A stretch of 64,000 nt of DNA from Saccharothrix obliqua (GTDB taxonomy: Bacteria; Actinomycetota; Actinomycetes; Mycobacteriales; Pseudonocardiaceae), in assembly GCF_019375475.1 (NCBI RefSeq), contig NZ_JAHXGQ010000003.1, forward strand, positions 248,001 through 312,000, in the 5' to 3' direction. Both the position numbers and the translations under genes were made by a program. The notes beneath the pieces are model-generated. The model saw nothing but the letters and a program-made list of their open reading frames with translations, did not search any database and had not been told where the DNA came from. This document shows positions 1 to 22,542 of this stretch, piece by piece (the first letter of the stretch is position 1; the number at the start of each line of letters is the position of its first letter).

Positions 1-12043
<12,043 letters not shown>

Positions 12044-12046
12044 GGC

Positions 12047-15000
12047 TCAGACTTCCCGGTCGGCGAGGGCTTCGAGTTCGGCGAGCACCAGTTCCTCCAC
12101 GAGGTCGGCGAGCGAGGACACGGTGCGGGCGGTGAGCACGTCGCGGGGCGACAGGTCGACGTCGAACGCCGCCTTGGTGCGCGAGGTGATGCGCAGGCTG
12201 CGGATCGAGTCGCCGCCCAGCGCGAAGAAGCTGTCCTCCACGCCCACCCGGTCCACGTCGAGTTCGTCCGCCCAGATGGCGGCGATCGCCTCTTCGGTCT
12301 CGGTGCGCGGTGCGACGTACTCGGTGGAGGTGACCGCGTCGCGCTCGGGCGCGGGGAGCGCGACGCGGTCCAACTTTCCGTTGGCGTTGAGCGGCAGTCG
12401 ATCCAGTGCCACGAACGCCGTGGGAACCATGTGCTCGGGCAGCGCACTCGAAGCGTGACCGCGCAGTTCCGATACCCGCACGTCCCCGTTCGGTACGTAG
12501 TACGCGACCAAACGCTGTTCCTGTTCCAGCACAACGACCTGGGCGACGGAGGGATGCGCGCCCAACACGGATTCGATCTCGCCGAGTTCGATCCGGAACC
12601 CCCGGATCTTCACCTGCTGGTCCGCCCGGCCGAGGTAGTGCAGCCGACCGTTGACCCATTTGCCGAGATCGCCGCTCCGGTACATTCGGGAACCCGCTGT
12701 GCCGTAAGGGTTCGCGATGAACCGGGATGCGGTGAGGCCGGGTCGGTCGAGGTAGCCGCGGGCGAGGCCGGGTCCGGCGACGTACATCTCGCCGGGCACC
12801 CCGGGCGGGACGGGTTGGAGGTCGTCGTCCAGCACGTAGACGCGGAGGTCCGGTATCGGTTCACCGATGGTGCCGTCGGCGGTGGTGTGGGTGACGTGGA
12901 CGGTGGTCTCGGTGATCCCGTACATGTTGATCAGCGATCCCGTGCCCTGCCAGTCCTCGACCTTGTCGAGGTCGAGGGCTTCGCCGCCGAAGACGACGTG
13001 GCGCGCGTCGGGTTGTTCGGGGATGAGCTGGTAGAAGGCGGAGGGTGTCTGGTTGAGGATGGTGACGCCTTCCTCGCGCATCAGGCGGGCGAAGTCGTGG
13101 GGCGAACGTGAGGTGTCGTGGGGGACGACGACGAGTCGGCCGCCGTGCAGGAGTGGTCCCCAGAGTTCCCAGACGGAGAAGTCGAAGGCGTAGCTGTGGA
13201 ACAGGGTCCACACGTCGTCGGGGGAGAAGTGGAACCAGTGGTCGGTCGAGGTGAAGAGCCGGATCACGTTGGCGTGGGGGATGACGACGCCCTTGGGCTT
13301 GCCGGTGGAGCCGGACGTGTAGATCACGTATGCGGCGTTGTCGGGCCGCAACACGAGGTCGGGCGCGTCGGCGGGGTAGGAGGACAGGTCGGGCAGGGCG
13401 TCCAGGACCGCGACCGGCCGGGCGTCGGCGATGGTCGTCGCGATGCGCTCGGCGGGGTAGGCGGGGTCGATCGGCAGGTAGGCCGCGCCGGACTTGAGCA
13501 CGCCCAGCACGGCCACCACGAGGTCGGCCGACCGGGGGAACCGCAGTGCCACCAGGCGTTCCGGTCCCGCGCCCGTCGCGATCAGGTGGTGTGCCAACCG
13601 GTTCGCCCGCTCGTCCAGCTCCCGGTAGGTCAGGTGAGAGCCCTCGAAGGTCACGGCCACGGCGTCGGGAGTGCGGGCGGCCTGTTCCGCGAAGCGCCGC
13701 GGGATGGTGGTGTCCGGATCACTGGTGCCCTTGCCGTTCCAGTCCACCAGCACCTGCCGGCGCTCCTGCTCCGAGAGCCACGGCACGCGACCCACCGGGC
13801 GGTCCGGGTCGGCGACCAACCCCACCAGCAACGCCTTCAACCGCTCGCCGAGCGTCGCCACGGTGCCGGCGTCGAACATCGCGGGTTCGTAGCCGAGCAG
13901 CACCGACATCCGCTCGTCCGGGTAGACGGTGGCGCTCAACGGGAAGCTGGTGGTCTCCACCGCCGACAGCTCGCGCAACCCCATGCCGTCCGCGAGGTCC
14001 GCCGGGTAGTTCTCGAACACCACGGCGCTGTCGAACAGGGCCGTGCCCGCCGGCACGCCGCTCCACTGCTGCAACCGGGTGAGCGGCACGTGCTCGAACC
14101 GCCGCGACTCCGCCTGCGCCGCCTGGAGTTCCCGCAACCACGCGGCGACCGGCCGGGCCCCGTCCACCCGCACCCGCACCGGCAGCGTGTTGATGAAGAT
14201 GCCGGTGATGGCGTCCACGCCCGGCAGGTCCGCCGGGCGGCCGGACACCGTCGCGCCGAAGCACACGTCCCGCTGCCCCGACGACCGGGACAGCAGCAGC
14301 GCCCACGCGCCCTGCACGACGGCGCTCGGCGTCAGCCGGTGCTCACGCGCGAACCGGTACAGCCGCCGCGAGTCCTCCTCGGTCAGCTCCACCGCCAGCC
14401 GCCCGGACGTGGTGGCGGGTCCCGTCGCCGGCCGGTCGGCGGGCAGCGGCGTCGGCGAGTCGAACGTGCCGAGCACGCCGCGCCAGTGCTTCTCCGCGCC
14501 CTCGTCGTCCTGCTTCGCCAACCACGCCACGTAGTCCCGGAACGGTCGCCGCTCGGCGGGTTCGCCGAGCACGTCGGACAGCACCTGGAACACGCTCCAC
14601 CCGTCCAGCAGCACGTGGTGGAACGTCCACAGCACCCGCACCGAGTCGGCCGACAGCCGGATGATCGCGACCCGCATCAGCGGCGCCGCACCGAGGTCGA
14701 TGCCCAGCGCGCGGTCCTCGGCCAGCAGCCCGGCCAACCGGTCGGCCCGAGCCGGCTCGTCGAGATCGCTCCAGTCCAGGAACGTGAACGGCACGCGGGC
14801 ATGGGCGTGCACCACCTGCAACGGCTCGCGCACGTCCTCCCACAGCACGGAACTGCGCAGCACCGGCGTCCGGTCCACCACCCGCTGCCACGACCGCGCG
14901 AACGCCGCCGAGTCCGGAATCCCGTCCACCACGAACGTGGTCTGCTGGAAGTAGACGCCGCGCTCGCCGAGGCCGTGGAACACCATGCCCGCCTGCATCG

Positions 15001-18000
15001 GCGTCAGCGGGTAGGCGTCCTCGCCGGTGATCCGGTCCACCTCGTCCTGGGTGAGCCGCGCCAGCGGGAAGTCCGACGGCGTGCGCCCGCCCGCGCCGGG
15101 TTCCCGGCAGTGCGCCAGGATCGCCCGCAACGCCGCCGCGAACCGGCCCGCGAGCCCGGCGACCGTGGCCTCGTCGTGCACGGCGCGGCTGTAGTGCCAG
15201 GAGAACTCCAAGCGGTCGTCCTGCACGCGCCCGACGACGTCCAGCAGGTGCGGGCGCGGCATGTCCGGGTCGGCCGCGAGGTCCAGGTCCCGCTGGCCGG
15301 TGAACCGGCCGAGGTAGTTGAAGCTCACCGCCGGGTCGCACGCCGGTCCGTCCGCCAGGTACCGCAGCGCGCCGTAACCGATGCCCCGTGCGGGCACCGC
15401 GCGCAGCTGCTCCTTGACCGACCGCAGTGCCGCGCCCCACTCACGCGGCACGTCCAGCGCCACCGGGAAGACCGTCGTGAACCAGCCGACGGTGCGGGAC
15501 AGGTCGACGTCGTCGAACAGCTCCTCGCGGCCGTGGCCCTCCAGGTCGACCAGGACGCGGTCGCGGCCCGTCCAGTCGGCGAGCACCCGGCCCAGCGCGG
15601 TCAGCAGCACGTCGTTGACCTGAGTCCGGTAGACGTCGGGCACTTCCCGCAGCAGCGCGGTGGTCTCGGCCTCGGTGAGCCGCACGGTGACCTCGTGCGC
15701 GGTGGCGAACGTGTTGTCGCCATCCCGGTCGGTCGGCACACCGCCGCCGTGCACCGCGCGCCAGTGCGGCAGTTCGCCGTCGAACCCGCCCGCCGCCGCG
15801 TGCGCGGCCAGCCGCCGCGCCCAGTCCCGGAACGACGTGGTCTTGCGCCCCAGCCGCACCGGCACGCCCCGGACCGCCTGGTCATAGGCGGTGGTCAGGT
15901 CTTCGGTGAGGATGCGCCACGACACCCCGTCGACCACCAGGTGGTGCGCGACCAGCCGCACGGACCGCGCGGTCACGACCTCCGCGCGCAGCAGCGGTTC
16001 ACCGAGCCCGACCGGCCGGACCACCTGCCGGTCGGGCTCGAACGTCGTGCGCAGCGCGTCGTGGTGCGCGACGAGGGCGTCGACGGCGGTCCGCAACGCG
16101 TCGGGCGACACGTCGTGGTCGAAGTCCACCACCAGCGACTGGTCGAACAGCTTCGAGCCGGTGCCGAGGAACCACCGCTGGATCGGGGTGAGCGGCGCGT
16201 CGCCGGTGACCGCGCCCTGGTCGGCCTCCGGCGGCAGGTCGCGGGTGACGTGCGGCGCGAGGGCGGCGATCGTCTGGTGCTCGAAGATGTCCCGCGAGGT
16301 GAGCACCAGGCCGGCCGCGCGGGCACGCGTGACGACCTGGATGCCGAGGATGGAGTCACCGCCCAGCGCGAAGAAGTTGTCCCGCACGCCGACCCGCGTC
16401 GCACCCAGCACCTCGGCGAACACGTCCGCCAGCACCGCCTCCACGGGCGTGCGCGGCGCGACGTGCACCCGCGGCTCCTCGGGCGGTGCGGGCAGGTTCG
16501 CGCGGTCGAGCCGGTCCACGCCGACGAACGCCGTCGGCACGCTGTGCGCGGGCAGCACCTGGCCCAGGAAGCCGTGCAGCGCGGCCGGGTTCACCGGCGG
16601 CGTCACGTACGCGACCAACCGGCGGTCGGTCGCCACCACGGCGGCGTCGACCACCTCGTGGTGGCGGCGCAACGCGTCCTCGACCTCCGCCGGGTCGACG
16701 CGGACACCACGCACGCGCACCGTGTCGTCGTGCGGGAACTCCAGCGCGACCAGGCGCCGCAGCGGCCGGTCCGGGTCCTCGACCACGGCGTGCAGCAGGG
16801 TTTCCAGGTCGTCGGCCAGCAGCTCGACGGTCGCGGCGTCGAACAGGTCGGTGTTGTGCTCGACGGTCAGCACCAGCGAGTCGTCCCGCGGCCAGAACTC
16901 CACCACCAGGTCGAACCGGGCGTTCGGGCGCGGTAGGTCGTGCTCGGCCACCACCAGGTCGCCGAACTCCCGCCGCCGCACCAGCGGCTGCTGCAACGCC
17001 ACCACCGCCTGCACCAGCGGCGTGCGGCTCGGGTCCGGGTCGGGGCGCAACTCGGTCACCAGCCGGTCGAACGGCACGTCGTCGTGCGCGAACGCCTCCA
17101 CGACGGTGTCCCGGACCTGGTCCAGGAAACCGGAGAACGGCAGCTCCGGGTCGACCCACGAGCGCAGGACCAGCGTGCGCACGAAGAACCCGACCGCCCG
17201 CTCCAGGTCGGCGTGGTCACGACCGGAGGTCACGGTGCCGACCGCGACGTCCCGCTGCCGGGTGCGGGAGGACAGCAGCAGCTGCACGGCCGCCGTGAGG
17301 GTGGTGAACAGCGTGGCGTCGTGCGCGCGCCCGACACCCGCGAGCCGCCGCACCAGCTCGGCCCGCAACGGCCGCCGCAGCACCGCGCCCGCCGCGGTGC
17401 GCAACGCGGGCCGGGGTCGGTCGGTGGGCAGGTCCAGCGCCTCCACCCCGGCGAGCTTCGCCCGCCAGTACGCCACGTCGCCGACCGGTCGACCGGTGTC
17501 CCACACCGCGAAGTCCGGGTACTGGGCGGACGGCGCGGCGGGTTCGACGCCCGCGTACAGCTCGGCCAGCTCGTCCACCAGCACCGCCACCGACCAGCCG
17601 TCGGTGACGATGTGGTGCTGCACCAGGAGCAGCAGGTGGTCGTCCGGTCCGAGGCGCTTGAGCACGGCGCGGGTCAGCGGACCGGTGCGCAGGTCGAACG
17701 GTTCGGTCAACGCGTTCTCGTCGCCCCGTTCCAGGGGTATCGCGCCGTGCTCCGCGACCACCTGCACGGGCACGCCGTCCACGACGTCGAACGTGGTCCG
17801 CAACGCGTCGTGCCGCCGGGCCAGCGCCGCCAGCGCCCGCTCCAGGCGCGGCACGTCCAGCGCCCCGGTCAACCGCAGGCCCACCGCCGTGTTCTGCTCG
17901 GCCGCGCCGTCCAGCGAGAACAGCCGCCGCTGCGCGGACGACAGCGGCAGCGCCTGCCCGCGCGGCACGCGGGGGATGGGTCGGTGCTCGGGTAACGCCC

Positions 18001-19603
18001 GCGCCAGCGCCTCCACCGTGCGGTGCTCGAACATCGCCCGCACCGGGAGGCCGCCGAGCCTGCCCAGCGCCCGCACGGCGAGGATCGAGTCACCGCCCAG
18101 CGCGAAGAAGTCGTCCCGCGCGCCCACGTGCTCGACGCCCAGCACCTCCGACCACACCGCCGCGACCCGGCGCTCCTCGTCGGTGCGCGGCGCCACGAAG
18201 TCCTCCGGCGCGTCCCCGACGACCGGAGCGGGCAGCGCCGCGCGGTCCAGCTTCCCGTTGGGTGTCAACGGGAACGCGTCGAGCGCGACGAACGCCGAGG
18301 GCACCATGTAGTCGGGCAGCGTCGCGGTGAGGTGTTCCCGCAACCCGGCGGTCTCGCCCACCACGTACGCCACGAGGCGCTTCGGCTCGTCGCGTGCGAC
18401 GACCACGGCCTGCCGCACACCGGGGCGCTGCCGCAGCAACGCCTCGACCTCGCCCGGCTCCACCCGGAAGCCCCGGATCTTCACCTGGTGGTCCGCGCGG
18501 CCGACGAACTCCAGCTGCCCGTCCGCGCGCACCCGCACCACGTCGCCGGTCCGGTACATGCGGGCGCCGGGTGGTCCGAACGGGTCGGCGACGAACCGGG
18601 TGGCGGTCAACCCCGGCCGCCCCAGGTAACCGCGGGCCAACCCGACACCCGTCACGTACAGCTCGCCCTCGTCCGCCGGGCGCAGCTCCCCGTCGAGCAC
18701 CCGGACCTCGGTGCCGGGGATCGGGCGGCCGATCGGCGGCGTGCCGCCGGGGGTCAGCGGCTCGCTCCAGCTCGTGACCACCGTCGACTCGGTCGGTCCG
18801 TACGCGTTGACCATCCGCCTGCCCGGCGCCCACCGCGCCACCAGGTCCGGCGTGCAGGCGTCACCACCGACCACCAGCGTGCGGAAGCCCGGCAGCGCGC
18901 GGTCCGGCGCGGTGGCCAGCGCGACCGGCGGGATCAACGCGTGCGTGACGCCGAACTCCTCCACCACGTCGGCGAGCTGGTCGCCGAGCAGCGGTCCCGG
19001 CGGCGGCACGACGAGCGCCGCGCCCGCCGGCAACGCCATGCACAGCTCCAGCACGGAGGCGTCGAAGCTGGGCGAGGAGAACTGGAGCACCCGGTCACCG
19101 GGCCGCACGTCGAAGTGCGCGACCTCGGCGGCGGAGAACGCGGGCAGCCCCCGGTGCGTGACCACCACGCCCTTGGGCCGCCCGGTGGAGCCGGAGGTGT
19201 AGATCACGTAGGCGGGCGAGTCCGGGTGGATCGGCACGTCGGGGTCGGTGTCCGGCTGGTCGTGCGTGTCGACGGGGCCGTCCAGCACCAGCAGCGGGTC
19301 GGCGTCGGCGAGCATGAACGCGATCCGCTCCGCCGGGTAGGCGGGGTCGACCGGGAGGTAGGCGGCGCCGGTCTTGAGCACCGCCAGGCGCGCGACGACG
19401 TTGTCCACCGAGCGCGGCAGCGCGATCGCCACCACGCGTTCCGCGCGGGCGCCCTTCGCGATCAGCAGGTGCGCGAGCCGGTTGGCCCGCGCCGCCAGCG
19501 CCCGGTACGACACCACCTCCCCGGGGGAGATGATCGCCGGCGCGTCCGGGGTGCGGTCGACCTGCGCGGTCACGAGTCTCGGCAGGTTCAGGGCAGACGT
19601 CAT
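12047..19603 (-). CDS. Nonribosomal peptide synthetase, A-T / C-(A remnant)-T-E / C-A(Thr)-T
   Basis: NRPS of 2518 residues that starts directly with an A domain, so it is probably the initiation synthetase. Domains: A (about 10-470, [10 protein letters not shown]), T (GGDS near 500), C (HHIVTDGWS near 662), an A-domain remnant of only about 95 residues (about 945-1040), T (near 1080), E ([10 protein letters not shown] near 1222), C (HHVLLDGWS near 1662), A (near 1990-2420), T (near 2460). The hand-read pocket of the first A is DALLVGAVVK, a hydrophobic pocket I cannot assign with confidence. The last A reads DFWNVGMVHK, the classic threonine code. The C-terminal end is a helix rich in Leu and Glu that could dock to the next synthetase. 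A weak AAAGG lies about 10 bases before the ATG. It follows the serine-hydrolase gene by 76 bases in the same direction and precedes the next NRPS by 3 bases. Confidence 0.96.
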   Translation of the reverse strand: MTSALNLPRLVTAQVDRTPDAPAIISPGEVVSYRALAARANRLAHLLIAKGARAERVVAIALPRSVDNVVARLAVLKTGAAYLPVDPAYPAERIAFMLADADPLLVLDGPVDTHDQPDTDPDVPIHPDSPAYVIYTSGSTGRPKGVVVTHRGLPAFSAAEVAHFDVRPGDRVLQFSSPSFDASVLELCMALPAGAALVVPPPGPLLGDQLADVVEEFGVTHALIPPVALATAPDRALPGFRTLVVGGDACTPDLVARWAPGRRMVNAYGPTESTVVTSWSEPLTPGGTPPIGRPIPGTEVRVLDGELRPADEGELYVTGVGLARGYLGRPGLTATRFVADPFGPPGARMYRTGDVVRVRADGQLEFVGRADHQVKIRGFRVEPGEVEALLRQRPGVRQAVVVARDEPKRLVAYVVGETAGLREHLTATLPDYMVPSAFVALDAFPLTPNGKLDRAALPAPVVGDAPEDFVAPRTDEERRVAAVWSEVLGVEHVGARDDFFALGGDSILAVRALGRLGGLPVRAMFEHRTVEALARALPEHRPIPRVPRGQALPLSSAQRRLFSLDGAAEQNTAVGLRLTGALDVPRLERALAALARRHDALRTTFDVVDGVPVQVVAEHGAIPLERGDENALTEPFDLRTGPLTRAVLKRLGPDDHLLLLVQHHIVTDGWSVAVLVDELAELYAGVEPAAPSAQYPDFAVWDTGRPVGDVAYWRAKLAGVEALDLPTDRPRPALRTAAGAVLRRPLRAELVRRLAGVGRAHDATLFTTLTAAVQLLLSSRTRQRDVAVGTVTSGRDHADLERAVGFFVRTLVLRSWVDPELPFSGFLDQVRDTVVEAFAHDDVPFDRLVTELRPDPDPSRTPLVQAVVALQQPLVRRREFGDLVVAEHDLPRPNARFDLVVEFWPRDDSLVLTVEHNTDLFDAATVELLADDLETLLHAVVEDPDRPLRRLVALEFPHDDTVRVRGVRVDPAEVEDALRRHHEVVDAAVVATDRRLVAYVTPPVNPAALHGFLGQVLPAHSVPTAFVGVDRLDRANLPAPPEEPRVHVAPRTPVEAVLADVFAEVLGATRVGVRDNFFALGGDSILGIQVVTRARAAGLVLTSRDIFEHQTIAALAPHVTRDLPPEADQGAVTGDAPLTPIQRWFLGTGSKLFDQSLVVDFDHDVSPDALRTAVDALVAHHDALRTTFEPDRQVVRPVGLGEPLLRAEVVTARSVRLVAHHLVVDGVSWRILTEDLTTAYDQAVRGVPVRLGRKTTSFRDWARRLAAHAAAGGFDGELPHWRAVHGGGVPTDRDGDNTFATAHEVTVRLTEAETTALLREVPDVYRTQVNDVLLTALGRVLADWTGRDRVLVDLEGHGREELFDDVDLSRTVGWFTTVFPVALDVPREWGAALRSVKEQLRAVPARGIGYGALRYLADGPACDPAVSFNYLGRFTGQRDLDLAADPDMPRPHLLDVVGRVQDDRLEFSWHYSRAVHDEATVAGLAGRFAAALRAILAHCREPGAGGRTPSDFPLARLTQDEVDRITGEDAYPLTPMQAGMVFHGLGERGVYFQQTTFVVDGIPDSAAFARSWQRVVDRTPVLRSSVLWEDVREPLQVVHAHARVPFTFLDWSDLDEPARADRLAGLLAEDRALGIDLGAAPLMRVAIIRLSADSVRVLWTFHHVLLDGWSVFQVLSDVLGEPAERRPFRDYVAWLAKQDDEGAEKHWRGVLGTFDSPTPLPADRPATGPATTSGRLAVELTEEDSRRLYRFAREHRLTPSAVVQGAWALLLSRSSGQRDVCFGATVSGRPADLPGVDAITGIFINTLPVRVRVDGARPVAAWLRELQAAQAESRRFEHVPLTRLQQWSGVPAGTALFDSAVVFENYPADLADGMGLRELSAVETTSFPLSATVYPDERMSVLLGYEPAMFDAGTVATLGERLKALLVGLVADPDRPVGRVPWLSEQERRQVLVDWNGKGTSDPDTTIPRRFAEQAARTPDAVAVTFEGSHLTYRELDERANRLAHHLIATGAGPERLVALRFPRSADLVVAVLGVLKSGAAYLPIDPAYPAERIATTIADARPVAVLDALPDLSSYPADAPDLVLRPDNAAYVIYTSGSTGKPKGVVIPHANVIRLFTSTDHWFHFSPDDVWTLFHSYAFDFSVWELWGPLLHGGRLVVVPHDTSRSPHDFARLMREEGVTILNQTPSAFYQLIPEQPDARHVVFGGEALDLDKVEDWQGTGSLINMYGITETTVHVTHTTADGTIGEPIPDLRVYVLDDDLQPVPPGVPGEMYVAGPGLARGYLDRPGLTASRFIANPYGTAGSRMYRSGDLGKWVNGRLHYLGRADQQVKIRGFRIELGEIESVLGAHPSVAQVVVLEQEQRLVAYYVPNGDVRVSELRGHASSALPEHMVPTAFVALDRLPLNANGKLDRVALPAPERDAVTSTEYVAPRTETEEAIAAIWADELDVDRVGVEDSFFALGGDSIRSLRITSRTKAAFDVDLSPRDVLTARTVSSLADLVEELVLAELEALADREV
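16490..16780 (-). other. Truncated adenylation domain inside NRPS module 2
   Basis: Between the C domain and the T domain of the second module only the small C-terminal part of an A domain is present. It has an A8-like stretch ([17 protein letters not shown] near 16,700) and an A10-like end ([10 protein letters not shown] near 16,500) in which the usual NGK before LDR is changed and the catalytic lysine is missing. Motifs A1 to A7, including the ATP loop and the whole specificity pocket (about 400 residues), are absent. The reading frame is intact through the joint. The joint falls inside a LEF sequence like the one that precedes A8 in the first A domain of the same protein, which looks like an in-frame internal deletion. 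The T and E domains that follow keep their motifs. Confidence 0.85.
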
Positions 19604-19679
19604 CGCGAGCGGTGCCTTTCTGCGTGTGTGCGGAGCGGGCCGCCGACTACCCGCGTTCAGGAAGGTTCAAACGTGATTT

Positions 19680-20945
19680 TCAGGCCATTTGTGGAACGCG
19701 CTTGCGTGCCAGTCGGCCGCCGATCTGGAGCCACTCGATGCCGCCGTCGCGCGGGTTGCGCAGGAAACGTCCGGTCTGCGTCGTGTCGCCCGTGTCGGAA
19801 TCCCGCATGGCGAACACCAGCCCGTCGAACAACGAGAGATCGGCGAACGGCTCGCCGTCCACCGTGAGCTTCAACACTTCCCGCTCCGTGGGCTGCACCG
19901 AATATTCGGTGTCACCGTTGACGAAGCTGCCCGCGCAGTCCGCCGGCGGGTCGATCGGGTTGCGCAACTCGGCCGATCCGTCATAATCGCCGACCGGCAG
20001 CCCGGCTGCCGCGAATTCGCCGACCAGGTCCCGCCACAGCCCGAAGCCGCTGCTGCCGTTGGTGGTCAGCGCCACCACCGTGCCGTCCGCCGGGTTGATC
20101 CGCAGGTGGCAGGACGTGCCGTCGGCGGTGCCGTCGTGACCAACCCAGACCGTGCCGTCCCGCTCGTAGAGGGCGAGGCCGAGCCCCCAGCCGTCGGCCA
20201 TCCCGAACGGCTCGGCGTGGCGGACGGGTGTGCGCATCAGGGCCAGGTCGGCGTCGTCCACCAGGTGCGGCGGCGCGCCCGCGAGCATCCGCCCGAAGGT
20301 CACCAGGTCGGTGGCGCTGGCGGCGAGCGCGCCCGCGGGCGCGTCCACCAGGGCGAGCGACTGGCGCACCGGGACGACCCGCCGCAGCGGCAGGTTCACG
20401 GCGTGGCCGGACACCGCGCCGTGGTCGGTGTCCGGGCCGACGGTGAAGTGCGGGCGCAGGCCCAGCGGGCGCAGCAGCACCGCGTCCACCGCCTCCCACC
20501 AGGACATCCCGGTCGCCACCTCGATCAGGTGACCCACCAGGACGTAGCCGATGTTGGAGTAGGAGAAGCCGGCGCCGGGCCGGTGCAGGGGCACCAGCGT
20601 GCGGCACGCGTCGAGCGCGTGCCTGCGCAGCGAGGTGGTGCGGACGTCGTCCGGGTCGGACGGGAGGCCGCCGGTGTGGCTGAGCAGGTGCCGCAGCGTC
20701 AGCGGGTGGTCGACGTCCGGCAGCGGCGTGTCGAGGTCGAGGTCGCCGTCCGAGACGAGGGTCATGGCGACCGTGGCGGTGAACGTCTTGGTGATCGAGC
20801 CGATGGGCACGGGCGCGTCGGCGGGCAGGCCGACGTTCGTGGTCCACAGCTGTTCGCCGGGTCGGTGCACGGCCAGCTGCGCGCCGGGCACGAGGTGGTC
20901 CCGAACGAGTCCGGCTAATCGACGCGCGAGGTGGTGGGTGTTCAT
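19680..20945 (-). CDS. PBP/beta-lactamase-family serine hydrolase, candidate trans-acting peptide macrocyclase
   Basis: Class C beta-lactamase/penicillin-binding-protein fold enzyme of 421 residues. The start at 20945 (MNTHHLARRL) is preferred over an upstream in-frame codon because AAGGA stands about 7 bases before it. Visible motifs are SITK (Ser nucleophile and Lys), YSN, and HDG in place of the KTG/HxG triad. About 100 C-terminal residues form a separate, probably lipocalin-like beta domain. There is no signal peptide or membrane segment, so it should act in the cytoplasm, unlike a secreted beta-lactamase. It is the first gene of the NRPS operon, 76 bases ahead of the initiation synthetase. 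PBP-type thioesterases of the SurE group share this fold, size and two-domain layout and cyclise NRPS-bound peptides in trans. That role is my inference; a peptidase or esterase is the alternative. Confidence 0.85.
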   Translation of the reverse strand: MNTHHLARRLAGLVRDHLVPGAQLAVHRPGEQLWTTNVGLPADAPVPIGSITKTFTATVAMTLVSDGDLDLDTPLPDVDHPLTLRHLLSHTGGLPSDPDDVRTTSLRRHALDACRTLVPLHRPGAGFSYSNIGYVLVGHLIEVATGMSWWEAVDAVLLRPLGLRPHFTVGPDTDHGAVSGHAVNLPLRRVVPVRQSLALVDAPAGALAASATDLVTFGRMLAGAPPHLVDDADLALMRTPVRHAEPFGMADGWGLGLALYERDGTVWVGHDGTADGTSCHLRINPADGTVVALTTNGSSGFGLWRDLVGEFAAAGLPVGDYDGSAELRNPIDPPADCAGSFVNGDTEYSVQPTEREVLKLTVDGEPFADLSLFDGLVFAMRDSDTGDTTQTGRFLRNPRDGGIEWLQIGGRLARKRVPQMA

Positions 20946-21750
20946 CAAAGATCCTTCGGAGGAATGAGCCAATTGGCTGCGAACCAACGTTGACGGCCGT
21001 TCCTGGATCGTCGCGACCGCCAAACGGAGCATCTGCGAAATTTAGATTCCCCGGTTTGTGCGGACGTAACCGCGCGTTCTTGCGAAGATCTTCCCGGTTC
21101 ACTCGAACGGCGTGGTTTGGACTCGCCGGTTCCGTAATGAGGGGCGTGATCACGAGGATTATTCGCACTCGCCTGTCATCGCGTTCCGGTGGGTCGCGGT
21201 CGGGGTGGCGGTGGCGGTCGGGTGCTAATTTTCCCCGAGTCGGACGGATTTCCGAAGAAGTATTCCCAGACCCGTAACCAGGGGTCGCCGCGGTCGTTTG
21301 GCGGTTAGTGGGGTCGCGCCGGACCACGCGCGGTCGACGCACGCCGCCGAACCGCGTTCGGCGGGTCGGCGGGCACCGGTTCGCGAGGATGCGACCGACG
21401 CCGCGTGCGCGTCACCGGTCGCCCCCGACCGGTGCCGTGGCCCCATCGCGCATCGCGCCCGCGCCCGGTGCGCGCCTGCGCCGCGTCCTCACCCGAGGTG
21501 CGCCTGCGCCGTGCGTCGAGCGCGACCCGATGCCCCCGCCCGCGTCGAGGCCGGAGCCGAGTGGCCGCGCCCGCACCACCCGCCGCGCCCGGTCCGCTTG
21601 GCTCTCGGTCGGCCCGGTGCCCGCTCGGCCCGGCTCTCGGTCCGTCCCGCTCTCGGTCCGCGGCTCCTGCTGGGTGTGGTGCCCGGTCCGCGCGGCACCC
21701 AGCCCGCGCGGCCGACCCGGAGACCGGCCGAGCGCGTCACCCCGGCCGGG
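20946..21750. other. 805-base intergenic region upstream of the NRPS operon
   Basis: No believable gene lies between the serine-hydrolase start and the 3' end of the alarmone synthetase. The part next to the serine hydrolase (about 20,946-21,290) is richer in A+T than its surroundings and is the likely promoter region of the NRPS operon; I could not pick a convincing -35/-10 pair. The part from about 21,300 to 21,745 is very GC-rich, and its open frames have the low-complexity Arg/Pro/Ala composition of non-coding high-GC DNA. Confidence 0.5.
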
Positions 21751-22365
21751 TCAGTCCCGCTGGACCTCCAGGTGCAGCGACTCCATCCGGGCGTCGAGTT
21801 CCGCCGCGATGGCGGCCGTGCTGGTCAGCTCCTCCACGAACCCGGCGGGCACCTGGTCGTCGTACTTGTAGAACAGCTTGTGCTCCAGTGTCGCCCAGAA
21901 GTCCATCGCGATGGTCCGCAGCTGGACCTCCACCTTGACGTGCTCCACCCGGTCGGACAGGAACACCGGGATGCGCACGATCAGGTGCAGGCTCCGGTAC
22001 CCGTTGGACTTGGGCTCGGCGATGTAGTCCTTGGTGCGCAGGATCTCCACGTCGCTCTGCCGCGCCAGCATGTCCCGCACGCGGTACACATCGGACACGA
22101 ACGGGCACACCACGCGCACGCCCGCCACGTCGTCCAGGTGCTCGGCCGCGAGCGCGATGTCGGCGGGCAGGCCCTTGCGGCGCAGCTTGTCCAGGATCGC
22201 GTCGGGCCGTTTCACGCGGTGCGTCACGTGCTCGATGGGGTCGTGCCGGTGGACGAGGTCGAACTCCTCGCTGAGGATGCGGAGCTTGGTCATCAGCTCC
22301 TCGACCGCGAACTTGTAGACCACGAGGGACCGCCGCAGCAGGTCGTCCGCGATCCCGATCTCCAT
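21751..22365 (-). CDS. Small alarmone synthetase (RelA/SpoT-domain GTP pyrophosphokinase)
   Basis: A 204-residue single-domain (p)ppGpp synthetase that would transfer pyrophosphate from ATP to GDP or GTP in the cytoplasm. The synthetase motifs are clear: RVKRPDAILDKLRRKG, DDVAGVRVVC, KDYIAEPKSNGYRSLH and VEVQLRTIAMDFWATLEHK. There is no N-terminal HD hydrolase domain and no C-terminal TGS/ACT region, so it is a small alarmone synthetase rather than the long bifunctional Rel. The start at 22365 (MEIGIADD) begins at the family's usual N-terminus; an upstream in-frame start would add an atypical Gly/Pro/Arg-rich stretch. It is a single gene, divergent from the EamA transporter. Its closeness to a secondary-metabolite cluster is suggestive only. 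Confidence 0.92.
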   Translation of the reverse strand: MEIGIADDLLRRSLVVYKFAVEELMTKLRILSEEFDLVHRHDPIEHVTHRVKRPDAILDKLRRKGLPADIALAAEHLDDVAGVRVVCPFVSDVYRVRDMLARQSDVEILRTKDYIAEPKSNGYRSLHLIVRIPVFLSDRVEHVKVEVQLRTIAMDFWATLEHKLFYKYDDQVPAGFVEELTSTAAIAAELDARMESLHLEVQRD

Positions 22366-22398
22366 GATCCCAGGGTACCGGCCCCCCGGTGGGCTACG

Positions 22399-22452
22399 AT
22401 GCCGGTCGTGGACACCCACTGGCACGTCGTTCTGCCGCCGCCCGCCGCCTGA
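22399..22452 (+). other. Possible leader peptide ahead of the EamA gene
   Basis: A short frame reads MPVVDTHWHVVLPPPAA (or from the internal GTG at 22408, VDTHWHVVLPPPAA) and stops 90 bases before the transporter start. A TACGAT -10-like hexamer ends at the first base of the ATG, 8 bases before the GTG, so a leaderless transcript from the GTG is possible. The His-Trp-His run followed by a Pro/Ala run is unusual for random high-GC sequence. GC-rich sequence able to fold follows it. Whether it is translated cannot be judged from one sequence. Confidence 0.25.
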
Positions 22453-22542
22453 CGGGCGCACCGCGGCACCCCCTTCACGCCGGCCTGCGCGCCGTGCGCC
22501 CGTTCGCGAGCCCTTGTGCCTTCTTCCGCGAACGGAGAACCC

